Part shown: positions 8,539-16,451 of the stretch, piece by piece
Layout of the letters: the number at the start of each line of letters is the position of its first letter
Numbering within the stretch: position 1 is the stretch's first letter
NCBI GenBank assembly: GCA_030613025.1
Contig: JAUWMT010000012.1
Coordinates: forward strand, 1-61,797
Source: Candidatus Cloacimonadota bacterium
GTDB lineage: Bacteria > Cloacimonadota > Cloacimonadia > JGIOTU-2
DNA: 61,797 bases
Direction: 5' to 3'
The notes under the pieces: model-generated
Told to the model about the DNA's origin: nothing
The model's database searches: none
What the model saw: only the letters and a program-made list of their open reading frames with translations
Program-made: the position numbers and the translations under genes

Positions 8539-9771
8539 TCAGGTGAGGGCATTTTTCACAATATCCAAAATCCTCTGCGCAAGTGCAGTCTTGCTGTCTT
8601 TACCTTTAAATAATACTTCACCCTTTGTATTTATCACAAATATTCTATTTTCATCACTCTGGAAACCAGTGTTTGCTTCGCTCACATCATTGGCAACAAT
8701 ATAGTCAGCATTCACCTGTTGCAGGCGTTCATAACTCTTTGCTATGAGTTGTTCTCCGGTCAATCCATATTCTGCCTTAAATGCAATTAGAACTGTTGCC
8801 GGTGAGAGTTTTTTCACCTTTTCAATTATTTTATCGGTGGGGGAGAGTTCGATGCTGAATTTTCCGGATGAGGGAAGTTTGCCTTTTGCTTTTCTCTCCA
8901 TTTTCCAGTCTGCTACAGCAGCAGCGGCGATGAATACATCTATATTCTTTTCTTTTAGCTGAGTGGTTACTGCGTGCTTCATGTCTTCTGTGGTTTCCAC
9001 GGGAATGTACTCACATCCTTCAGGAGGAGTGAGATTTGTGGGTCCGCTCACAAGTATGCAATGCGCACCTCTGCGAACTGCGTCCTGAGCAAGTGCAAAG
9101 CCCATCTTCCCAGAGCTTTTGTTGGTAATATAGCGGATGTCATCAATATATTCAATTGTGGGTCCGGCAGTAATTAACACGGTCATATCCTGCATATCTT
9201 TTGCATACAATTTCTGAATGACCATCTCTACCATAGTGTCCACAGTTGCGATCTTTGCTTTGCCTTCTTCACGTACCGGTTCTATCACGTCGATGCCGGC
9301 TTTTTTCAGCTTCTCAATATTCTCGATAATGAAGGGGTTTTTATACATGCTCTCATGCATGGCAGGCACGATCATCACAGGAATGCCCGAGCCGATTGCA
9401 GAGGTTACAGTGGAGAGCACAGGCGTGTCATCGATACCGCATGTGATCTTGCTGAGGGAGTTGCCAGTTGCCGGTGCGACCATAACAAGATCACAGCTTT
9501 CTTCATGCTCGCCTGCAAGCCAGATGTGCTCGATCTTGCCTGTCAATTCAGTTGCCACAGGATTGCCTGTTGCCCATTCGAGCATTGTGGGAGTTACGAG
9601 CTTTGCTGCTTCCCGGCTCATCACCACAAATACTTCAGCGCCGTAACGCATGAGTCCGCGAGCAAGATCAACACTTCTCAGGCAGCCCACGCTTCCGGTT
9701 ATGCACAGGGCAATGCGTCTGTCCTGCAGTTCCTGTCCTTTTGTTCCGATTATATCTTTGCTTGGATGCAT
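8539..9771 (-). CDS. coaBC: Bifunctional CoaBC, archaeal-like: phosphopantothenoylcysteine synthetase/decarboxylase
   Basis: Joins cysteine to 4'-phosphopantothenate (CoaB) and decarboxylates the product to 4'-phosphopantetheine (CoaC, FMN flavoprotein). The 410 residues split into a CoaC half (1 to about 190: GSVGC Rossmann-like start, IEHIWL with the active-site His, MVAPATGN) and a CoaB half (from TVLITAGPTIEYID, ITNKSSGKMG). The opening MHPSKDIIGTKGQEL and the substrate loop PAMHESMY (bacteria usually PAMNxxMW) match my recollection of the archaeal (Methanocaldococcus) enzymes rather than bacterial Dfp. It overlaps mfnA by 22 nt and is the last gene of the pantothenate/CoA operon. Confidence 0.95.
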   Translation of the reverse strand: MHPSKDIIGTKGQELQDRRIALCITGSVGCLRSVDLARGLMRYGAEVFVVMSREAAKLVTPTMLEWATGNPVATELTGKIEHIWLAGEHEESCDLVMVAPATGNSLSKITCGIDDTPVLSTVTSAIGSGIPVMIVPAMHESMYKNPFIIENIEKLKKAGIDVIEPVREEGKAKIATVDTMVEMVIQKLYAKDMQDMTVLITAGPTIEYIDDIRYITNKSSGKMGFALAQDAVRRGAHCILVSGPTNLTPPEGCEYIPVETTEDMKHAVTTQLKEKNIDVFIAAAAVADWKMERKAKGKLPSSGKFSIELSPTDKIIEKVKKLSPATVLIAFKAEYGLTGEQLIAKSYERLQQVNADYIVANDVSEANTGFQSDENRIFVINTKGEVLFKGKDSKTALAQRILDIVKNALT

Positions 9772-10913
9772 GTTAACACCTCTTTTATGTCATGAATAAA
9801 TTTGTTTATTACTTTTTTTGTTACTGATGGGCGAAGCACGATGCGCAGGTGCTCGGTAAATAGCGAGATCGCCCATCCTTTGTCCCGCATGGCTTCTGCA
9901 ATGAGTACTATATTATATTTATTGGATGTAACACCCACGATATTCATAGTTGGTGGCAGGATCGTGGAGAGCTCCTCGATCTTATCAAGCTCTGCAATAA
10001 GATAGTTCGTCACGTGCATGCACTTCTTAATGATGTCATTATAACCATCAAATCCGAGATAGTTCAGCATACCCCACACCGCAATGACCGATGCGCCCGA
10101 ACGGGAGCTTACAAAAGTTGTCTGTGCAGTATTTCCGCCGGAAAGATAGCTAACACTCCATTTGATCTTTTCGGTCAGTTCTTCATTCCTGAAAAGAATA
10201 CCGCCGGCAGGGATCGGGCACATACCCATTTTATGCGGATCGATCGTGATGGAACTCACACCTGGAAGGGAGAAATCAAAATCTTCAACATCATAATTCA
10301 TGTCCTTCAAAAAGGGAATGACAAATCCGCCGAATGCTGCATCTATATGCAGATAGAGTTTGTGTTTTTCACAAAGTGCAGACAGCTCGGAGATCGGGTC
10401 GATCACGCCGAGTTCGGTCGTGCCTGCGATGCCCACAATGCAGAATGTGTCGTCATCAATGGCTTTTTCTGTTTCAGTAATGTCCATCTGCCTTTGCACG
10501 GTCACTCTTACAGTTTTTATATTCAGATTAAGGATGTTCGCACTTTTATAGAGCGAGAAGTGAGCGGTCTCGGGCACAATTATTGTATGCTTTACTGAAA
10601 GCTCGCGGTATGCCCAGAGTGCAAGGAAATTTGCTTCTGTACCGCCTGTGACAATATTGCCATAAGCATTGGGATTGTGCAGAATATCTCCCAGCATGTG
10701 AATGGCTTCTTTTTCCAGTTCAACCACACCGGGGAAAAGATTTGCATCGCCTATATTCCTATCAATAAAAGTTGAAAAAAGTTGCTGTGCAAACTGGTCG
10801 GAATAAGTGCACATTGTGCTGATAACATTGCCGTTTTTATAGGATTTATCATGTTTGAGCGCAGCTTGGATGAGTTCCAGCACCTCGTTTTTGGGAATGG
10901 ACGATCTATTCAT
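9750..10913 (-). CDS. mfnA: MfnA-type PLP decarboxylase (L-aspartate/L-tyrosine), probable beta-alanine source
   Basis: Group II PLP decarboxylase of the archaeal MfnA/AspDC clade, about 387 residues. Landmarks: GNIVTGGTEANFLAL near the N-terminal third, ETAHFSLYKSANIL, the PLP aspartate in HIDAAFGGFV and the Schiff-base lysine in ITIDPHKMGM near residue 227. Archaeal homologues decarboxylate tyrosine (methanofuran) or aspartate (beta-alanine for CoA). Set between panB and coaBC, the aspartate role is favoured. Start chosen at 10911-10913 (MNRSSIPKNE) because AAGGAA lies 8 nt upstream; an ATG at 10919 is too close to it. It overlaps panB by 8 nt and coaBC by 22 nt. Confidence 0.88.
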   Translation of the reverse strand: MNRSSIPKNEVLELIQAALKHDKSYKNGNVISTMCTYSDQFAQQLFSTFIDRNIGDANLFPGVVELEKEAIHMLGDILHNPNAYGNIVTGGTEANFLALWAYRELSVKHTIIVPETAHFSLYKSANILNLNIKTVRVTVQRQMDITETEKAIDDDTFCIVGIAGTTELGVIDPISELSALCEKHKLYLHIDAAFGGFVIPFLKDMNYDVEDFDFSLPGVSSITIDPHKMGMCPIPAGGILFRNEELTEKIKWSVSYLSGGNTAQTTFVSSRSGASVIAVWGMLNYLGFDGYNDIIKKCMHVTNYLIAELDKIEELSTILPPTMNIVGVTSNKYNIVLIAEAMRDKGWAISLFTEHLRIVLRPSVTKKVINKFIHDIKEVLTCIQAKI

Positions 10914-11706
10914 ACACATGTTCCTTGCCGGGATAGGTTTTGTTTTTCACATCTTGTTTGAATTCAGACACACTTTGAGAAATGGTTTCAAACAGGTTGG
11001 CATATCGCTTCACAAATTTGGGATGAAAGGCAGGATCCATACCTAGCAGATCGTTTATGACGAGTACCTGTCCGTCGCAAAATCTTCCGGCACCAATGCC
11101 GATAGTTGGAATTTCAATGCTTTCCGTGATCTCTTTGCCGAGCATTTCTGGGATAGATTCCAATACGAGTGTGAATGCGCCTGCCTGCTCGATATCCTTA
11201 GCTTCTGCAAGAAGTCTTTCCTGCTCTTCAGCTTTCCTGCCAACCACCTTGAAGGATTCATAGGTTTGAGGAAGCAGCCCGATATGTCCCTGCACAGGAA
11301 TTCCGTGTTCTACAAGATAACTGATCGTATCAGGAAAATGTCCTTCCAGTTTGATCGCATCAGCACCTGCTTCTATGAAGCGCTGTGCATTTTCCAAAGC
11401 GACCTCTCTATTCTTATAGGAATGGATCGGCATATCGCCTACAATGGGAATCTCGCCGGCGCCTTTTGAGACTGCATGGACGTGATAAAGCATCTGCTTC
11501 AGGGTTACGTTTTTTGTTGTGGAATCGCCCTGAAACACCATGCCGAGACTATCTCCCACAAGGATGATGTCAATACCGACCGAGGAAAATATCTTAGCCA
11601 TCTGAAAGTCATAGCAGGTGAGCATGACGATCTTTTCTTTATGCTTCAATTTTCGTATCATATAAACTTTATGTTCATGCTTGGAAGAAGTGTTAGAAAT
11701 AACCAT
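10906..11706 (-). CDS. panB: 3-methyl-2-oxobutanoate hydroxymethyltransferase
   Basis: Makes ketopantoate from 2-ketoisovalerate and 5,10-methylene-tetrahydrofolate, the first committed step to pantoate. The 266-residue TIM-barrel protein shows the family pattern: EKIVMLTCYDFQMAKI, metal-binding VGDSLGMV, GDMPIHSY, AIKLEG, GHIGLLPQT, LVLESIP (catalytic Glu) and TIGIGAG. AAGGGAT precedes the ATG. A 226-bp spacer separates it from panE upstream, while its end overlaps mfnA. The usual KLEGG is KLEGH here, a minor change. Confidence 0.96.
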   Translation of the reverse strand: MVISNTSSKHEHKVYMIRKLKHKEKIVMLTCYDFQMAKIFSSVGIDIILVGDSLGMVFQGDSTTKNVTLKQMLYHVHAVSKGAGEIPIVGDMPIHSYKNREVALENAQRFIEAGADAIKLEGHFPDTISYLVEHGIPVQGHIGLLPQTYESFKVVGRKAEEQERLLAEAKDIEQAGAFTLVLESIPEMLGKEITESIEIPTIGIGAGRFCDGQVLVINDLLGMDPAFHPKFVKRYANLFETISQSVSEFKQDVKNKTYPGKEHVYE

Positions 11707-11932
11707 TATTATCCCTTAATTTCTAAATCCGAATTTCTAATGTCTAATAAAATACCAAAATCCGAATGACAAATTTTCCTTTTTTTCCTTTTTTTCGTTT
11801 ATTTTGTGTATTTCGCTTGCAACGGCGAAACGCAATGAAGACGTGTGGTTACATTTTTTCCTATATATCCAAGTTGGGCATTTGTAATTCCGATTTTCAT
11901 TAGAAATTAGAAATTTGTTATTAGTCATTTTA
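11707..11932. other. Spacer between panE and panB, repeat debris
   Basis: The only sizeable gap inside the CoA operon. It has no coding potential I trust. It holds near-duplicated phrases such as AATTTCTAA...AAATTAGAAATTTG and a degraded 'AACGGCGAAACGCAATGAAGACG' unit (about 11820-11842) that recurs at 17367, 37131 and 54358. It may hold a secondary promoter for panB-mfnA-coaBC, but I see no convincing boxes. Confidence 0.45.
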
Positions 11933-12826
11933 TCAGTATCCATATTTTTCTAAAAAATGTATTGAATTATATAGGAATTCGTTCATTGGCACAGGGATAT
12001 TATGTTTCTTTGCTTTTTGTATGATCGCGCCCGTGATGTAGTCTAGCTCTGTCTTTTTGCCCTTTTTCACATCCTGATACATGGATGAGTAATTGTGATA
12101 TTTACTCAGCCGATCTATGGTACGGATGACTTTTTCTCTTTCAACTGCAATGCCTTCTTTTTCTGCAACTGCGATCACTTCATCGATAACTTTTTCCACC
12201 AGGATTCGCAGTTCGGGTGTGGAGAGCATGTTCGTTTTCACCTGGAGCAGTGTGGTAAGGGGATTCACAAAGGCATTGATCGTGAGTTTGAGCCATTCTT
12301 CATGAAGGATATTGTCGGTTATACGTGTAGAAAATTGACTGTTAGTGAAGATATCATAGACTTTTTCTGCTGATTTAGTATTATCCAAAACGACTTTTCC
12401 CCAGGAAGTTCTTACTTCACCGGGACGGATAATTTCTGCACCAATGCCTGTAACCGCGCGAATGATCTCGTTAGGCAGGATATCTTTCACTTCCTCTTTC
12501 ACGCCGATGCCATTCTGGATAAGCATGAAGACAGAGTCATTTTTTACAATGTCCTTTAAATCTTCGAAAACAGCTTTAACATCATAAGCTTTGGTGGCAA
12601 CAAGAATAAGAGAATTACCTGGAATCTTTTTTAACTCCCGCGTGGTTAGCACTTTGCTCATAAGAGTCTGGAAGCCGGAGAGAAGAATCCCCTTATTTTG
12701 TATGACCTTGAAATGATCTTTATGATGATGTTCCTTTTTCCCGACGAGTGTCACATCATACTCGCGTGAGATCGCAGCAGCGAGAAATGTTCCGATCGCG
12801 CCGGCTCCGATTATGATGATATTCAT
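11933..12826 (-). CDS. panE: 2-dehydropantoate 2-reductase
   Basis: Reduces ketopantoate to pantoate with NAD(P)H. The 297-residue protein begins MNIIIIGAGAIGTFLAA (Rossmann GxGxxG), then LILVATKAYD and LIQNGIG, the catalytic-lysine helix EEWLKLTINAFVNPLTTL, and the C-terminal helical-domain signature KKTELDYITGAI. Its ATG overlaps the stop of the phosphopantothenate synthetase gene (sequence ATGA at 12823-12826), showing translational coupling. In Thermococcus the matching enzyme is the CoA-feedback point; whether that applies here is unknown. Confidence 0.95.
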   Translation of the reverse strand: MNIIIIGAGAIGTFLAAAISREYDVTLVGKKEHHHKDHFKVIQNKGILLSGFQTLMSKVLTTRELKKIPGNSLILVATKAYDVKAVFEDLKDIVKNDSVFMLIQNGIGVKEEVKDILPNEIIRAVTGIGAEIIRPGEVRTSWGKVVLDNTKSAEKVYDIFTNSQFSTRITDNILHEEWLKLTINAFVNPLTTLLQVKTNMLSTPELRILVEKVIDEVIAVAEKEGIAVEREKVIRTIDRLSKYHNYSSMYQDVKKGKKTELDYITGAIIQKAKKHNIPVPMNEFLYNSIHFLEKYGY

Positions 12827-13581
12827 GAAAGCTCCCTCAAACGCTGCTGAATGAACTGCAACGCCATTTTTAGTGTATGTTGATTATCAAAAATTTCACA
12901 TATTTCTTGCAATTTTTGAGTAGAATATTTCTTCATTTCTATGATCTTTTTTGTCATGAGCGGAACGGTTCGCACAATATTATCAACAATAGTTATCTGG
13001 GCTTTCTGTGCAGTTCGGGATAGGGGATTGAGGTCAACAGTTATGACTTTCTTGCTGGATGCCACAAGCGCTTCAGTACGATCTCCATCCTCAAGAGGTA
13101 CGAATACGACATCAGCGATAAAAATTCCTTTTTTAGACACGATCCTGCGTTTGCTTTGAAGTTCTTCGATCTGAACTGTTTCGTCATCACCCACTCCGAG
13201 AATTTCTTTGGCACCGTGTTCCTGCATGTGATGTAGAAGTGCATCCTCTCGCTCTTTTGTTCTATAAAAAAGGTTTATTTCCAGCGGTGCATGAGCAACT
13301 TTGCTCAGTTCTATGACCTCTTCAGGACAGAGTGCTGCAACATTGCCGTTAAGAGAAAGCACCGGATGTTCGGCAAGGAGAAGCATTGCACACGCAGCTT
13401 CGGTTGCGAGGTTGGCAAAGGGCTGAGTTTTCTCGCCAATGAGATAATCAAAGCACTCGCCTCTGCCATGAGCGATCAGCCCAGCTTTTGCTACAAGTCC
13501 TTTGTCAAAACCATCAATCAGCTTTTTGCGGATGTGCAGGGATAGTGCGCGTGGATGAGAATCAGGAACTTCAATTAACAT
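12823..13581 (-). CDS. 4-phosphopantoate--beta-alanine ligase (archaeal-type phosphopantothenate synthetase, COG1701/DUF137)
   Basis: Condenses 4-phosphopantoate with beta-alanine, using ATP, to give 4'-phosphopantothenate. The 252-residue protein matches the archaeal PPS family in length and motifs: VPDSHPRALSLHIRKKLIDGF at the N-terminus, GLIAHGRGECFDYLIGE near residue 32-48, NGNVAALCPEE, NLFYRT, and a C-terminal VDLNPLSRTAQKA with IVDNIVR. Start chosen at 13579-13581 (MLIEVPDSH) because AGGAGG lies 6 nt upstream; the upstream in-frame ATG (13692) lies deep inside the kinase gene. It overlaps pantoate kinase by 11 nt. This family is rare in bacteria, which normally use PanC. Confidence 0.93.
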   Translation of the reverse strand: MLIEVPDSHPRALSLHIRKKLIDGFDKGLVAKAGLIAHGRGECFDYLIGEKTQPFANLATEAACAMLLLAEHPVLSLNGNVAALCPEEVIELSKVAHAPLEINLFYRTKEREDALLHHMQEHGAKEILGVGDDETVQIEELQSKRRIVSKKGIFIADVVFVPLEDGDRTEALVASSKKVITVDLNPLSRTAQKAQITIVDNIVRTVPLMTKKIIEMKKYSTQKLQEICEIFDNQHTLKMALQFIQQRLRELS

Positions 13582-14473
13582 GAGGACCTCCTGTGCTGAT
13601 TTTTGAAATATAGGTTGTGCCGTATTCCTGAAATATATCCTGCAATTCTTCAGCTTTTTCATTTGTTTGAATGCTGAACACACTTTCACCAAAGAGAGTC
13701 ATACTGCAGAGAAATCCTTTTCTTTCCATCTTTTTTATAATATCAGAAACTCTTTCGGTTGCTACTTCGATCTTTCTCACAAACCATTGTGAGAGCTCGA
13801 GAAAGCGTTCTACGGATGGATCTCTCAGCAGATCGTTCACGCAGGTTTTGCCAAATTTATGAACTTTTTCCATTAAATTTTTATCTGAAAGAGCTTCCTT
13901 AGTTTGATAGGAACCAAAATAGAGAATAACAACTTTATAGTCTTCATCCAGCGGAATAGATTCCACTTTCCCGATACCGGGACCGCCAAAGGCAACACGT
14001 ATTTCCAGTCCGCCAGCGATCACTGCCATGACTGTTCCCAAACCGGCTTTGTTCTCGACATCAGCAATATGAGCGAGTTTGTAGAACTCTTCGTCAGGAA
14101 TCTCAAGATCAAAAGCTTTTTTCAAAGCAAGTGCTAAACTCAGCGCACCGCCTCCGCTTGTGCCGAATCCTGCACTGATAGGCATTTCCATTGTATGATG
14201 AATGTCGATTTTGTAGTTATCATCAATATATTTTTTTAAAAATTCTTTTACGAGCCAGTTGGAGAGTTCTGCATCAGATCTTTCTCCATTTATAAAAACT
14301 AAAATTTCATTTTGTAAAGCAGAATTCGCTTCGATCTGAGTAGTTGTTCCTCGTGACATGTTGACACCTGCACCGAGCGAACTGCTCTGTATCGGGTCTT
14401 TATCCATCTTTGAATAGAAAAATCCAGTGATATGATTCGGAGCCCAGGCAGAAGCTATTCTTATATTATTCAT
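13571..14473 (-). CDS. Pantoate kinase (archaeal-type GHMP kinase, COG1829)
   Basis: Phosphorylates pantoate to 4-phosphopantoate, the first step of the archaeal route to CoA. The 300-residue protein has the GHMP-kinase layout: N-terminal SAWAPNHITGFF, GAGVNMSRGTTT, the ATP loop MPISAGFGTSGGGALSLALAL near residue 97-115, and ADVENKAGLGTVMAVIAGGLEIR, all matching archaeal pantoate kinases rather than homoserine or mevalonate kinases. Start taken at 14471-14473 (MNNIRIASAW), overlapping the MerR gene by 8 nt; the 14500 ATG adds a non-homologous tail. It is immediately followed by its pathway partner PPS. Confidence 0.93.
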   Translation of the reverse strand: MNNIRIASAWAPNHITGFFYSKMDKDPIQSSSLGAGVNMSRGTTTQIEANSALQNEILVFINGERSDAELSNWLVKEFLKKYIDDNYKIDIHHTMEMPISAGFGTSGGGALSLALALKKAFDLEIPDEEFYKLAHIADVENKAGLGTVMAVIAGGLEIRVAFGGPGIGKVESIPLDEDYKVVILYFGSYQTKEALSDKNLMEKVHKFGKTCVNDLLRDPSVERFLELSQWFVRKIEVATERVSDIIKKMERKGFLCSMTLFGESVFSIQTNEKAEELQDIFQEYGTTYISKISTGGPHVN

Positions 14474-14870
14474 CGGAATTTTCTTGTGTCTCTTTAGCAA
14501 AATTTGAGGTTAAAGTCTTAAGCTCTCCAAGTTTATTTCTGAGCTTTTTCAGTGCTCTTTTGCTCTCATAACTTTCCAGATCGATCTGCACATTTTCTTT
14601 TGTGGAAATGTCCTCAACATTACGCAGTGCTTTTTTTGCTCCTTTGATCTTGAACTTCTTTTCATAAAGGAGATATTGTATTTTCTTTAGAAGCTGAATG
14701 TCCTTCTTAGTATAACGCCTGTTCGAACCTTTTTTGCGCTGTGGATTGAGCTGCGGGAACTGGGTTTCCCAGAATCGAAGCACATGTGGCTTAAGATCCA
14801 GAATATTGCAAACCTCTCTCATTGTGTAGTAATATTTTGTTTTTTGTAGTTTGATACTTTTAATTATCAT
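14466..14870 (-). CDS. MerR-family helix-turn-helix regulator
   Basis: About 134 residues with an N-terminal MerR DNA-binding domain: YYTMREVCNILDLKPHVLRFWETQFPQLNPQR, then the wing RRYTKKDIQLLKKIQYLLYEKKFKIKGAKKAL. The C-terminus is a basic coiled coil without the Cys ligands of metal sensors. This is the generic MerR type seen in many FCB genomes. Its ATG (14868-14870) overlaps the lnt stop as ATGA, and its own stop overlaps pantoate kinase, so it heads the CoA genes in one transcript. Autoregulation of the operon is possible; no operator is visible. Confidence 0.88.
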   Translation of the reverse strand: MIIKSIKLQKTKYYYTMREVCNILDLKPHVLRFWETQFPQLNPQRKKGSNRRYTKKDIQLLKKIQYLLYEKKFKIKGAKKALRNVEDISTKENVQIDLESYESKRALKKLRNKLGELKTLTSNFAKETQENSDE

Positions 14871-16360
14871 TTTGCTCTTTTCATTACAAATAATGGTAAA
14901 ATAATTGATATTATTATGATCGCAATACTGAACCAAAAACACAGGGGAGCGAAAAGGTAACCGAACTTCACGAAAATAGTTTTTGTATCTGATGCTCTTA
15001 CTGTCAGGTTGCTTGTGATATTTATTTTTTCATACACATCTGTTGAAATAATTGTTTTCCCTTTGGGATTTACGATATATGAGATGCCTGTATTTGCAGC
15101 ACGGATAAGGGGAATTCTCGTTTCCAAAGCACGTATCTTTGTGTTATTAGCATGCTCATAGGGGAGCGCTGTCTGTCTGAACCAAGCATCATTAGTTATG
15201 ACAACAAGGACATCCGCTCCGTTTTTTGCATAGATCCGTGAAAGATTCGGGAACACACCCTCAAAACAGATCAGGATAGAAAACTTCAAATTGTCGATCT
15301 TGTAGAGAGGATAGTCTGTTCCAAATTCAAAATTCGCTTGCCCAAATTGCAGTTTTTCAAGGATTGGAAAGGTGTTCAGGAGAGGGATTCTTTCACCAAA
15401 CGGAACAAGGCGTATCTTATTGTATTTCTCGTGCAATATGCCGCTTGTATCTATCATCGTAGCGCTATTGTAAAATTTGTATCTTGCTCGATTCTTCACC
15501 ATTTCCACTGCATAATCGGGGAATCCGGTGATCACGAAAATATTGTTATCAGTGGCAAATTTTTGAAGACGTTTTCTATAGTTTGGCTCATGAAGAATAT
15601 AGGTGGGAATTGCAGATTCGGGCATAATGATCACATCAACATCATTTACTTGTGCCAGGATCCGCACCTGATTTTCATATTCATCAATTGTGGGCACAAG
15701 CCTTTCCGGCTTCCATTTGTCTTCCTGCATGATATTTAGCTGTACGATCCCGATTTTTAAGTTGGAATTTTTTAGCTTGATTGTCTTATCTCGATAGATG
15801 CCGTATCCGATCCAGAGTACAAAAATAATAAGGATTACGAGCAGTCTTTTAGATTTGCCTGTAAACACTTTATAAAGCAGCACGTTGATCATAAGCACAA
15901 GAAAGGATAATCCATAAATACCGAGCAGGTCAGCAGTTTGTATGAGGAGATAGTATTTTGATATGGAGTAACCCACATTCAGCCACGGAAAATTCAAAGA
16001 ACCCATTGTCATCAGATATTCGAAGCCAACCCATATCACAGGGAATATCCACAAAAATGCTTTTTGAAAGCTCCCATGAACCTTACGCAAAAATACTGAA
16101 AGTATTGCAAAATATAAAGGAAAAGCGATAATAAGCCCGATGAAAGCGATCAGCTTTACATTCATCACTCCGTATAAGGTGATCAGTGTGACGAATAATC
16201 CGAATAAAAATCCAAAAAGAAATGCATGTTTCGGTGTTGCTTTGGTGATAAAATATAGATAAGGTATGAATGCAAAAAAACAGAGAAATCCCACTCCAAC
16301 ATCAATAAATGAAAGCCCGAATAAAAGGGCTGATACAAGAACAAGAATAAAATTTTTCAT
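14867..16360 (-). CDS. lnt: Apolipoprotein N-acyltransferase
   Basis: Adds the third acyl chain to the N-terminal cysteine of lipoproteins in the inner membrane of diderm bacteria. The 497-residue protein has about six N-terminal membrane segments (roughly 1-185), a periplasmic nitrilase-like domain with the catalytic triad Glu (MPESAIPTY), Lys (EKYNKIRLVPFGER) and Cys (SILICFEGVFPNL), and a final C-terminal membrane helix. Its presence implies an outer membrane and lipoproteins, two of which (16452, 46955) are in this window. Its stop is coupled to the MerR gene. Confidence 0.95.
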   Translation of the reverse strand: MKNFILVLVSALLFGLSFIDVGVGFLCFFAFIPYLYFITKATPKHAFLFGFLFGLFVTLITLYGVMNVKLIAFIGLIIAFPLYFAILSVFLRKVHGSFQKAFLWIFPVIWVGFEYLMTMGSLNFPWLNVGYSISKYYLLIQTADLLGIYGLSFLVLMINVLLYKVFTGKSKRLLVILIIFVLWIGYGIYRDKTIKLKNSNLKIGIVQLNIMQEDKWKPERLVPTIDEYENQVRILAQVNDVDVIIMPESAIPTYILHEPNYRKRLQKFATDNNIFVITGFPDYAVEMVKNRARYKFYNSATMIDTSGILHEKYNKIRLVPFGERIPLLNTFPILEKLQFGQANFEFGTDYPLYKIDNLKFSILICFEGVFPNLSRIYAKNGADVLVVITNDAWFRQTALPYEHANNTKIRALETRIPLIRAANTGISYIVNPKGKTIISTDVYEKINITSNLTVRASDTKTIFVKFGYLFAPLCFWFSIAIIIISIILPLFVMKRAK

Positions 16361-16451
16361 AAGCTCTTTTTATGAAATAATAATTTTTTACAACTCGTAA
16401 TAATCATCACAATATTTGTAAAGTAATTCTTAAGAAAATCAGATTATTTAG

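Noticed and set aside
8744..9795. Several plus-strand open frames opposite coaBC
   Set aside because: They are antisense shadows of a strongly conserved gene, with Ser/Phe-rich composition typical of out-of-frame reading.
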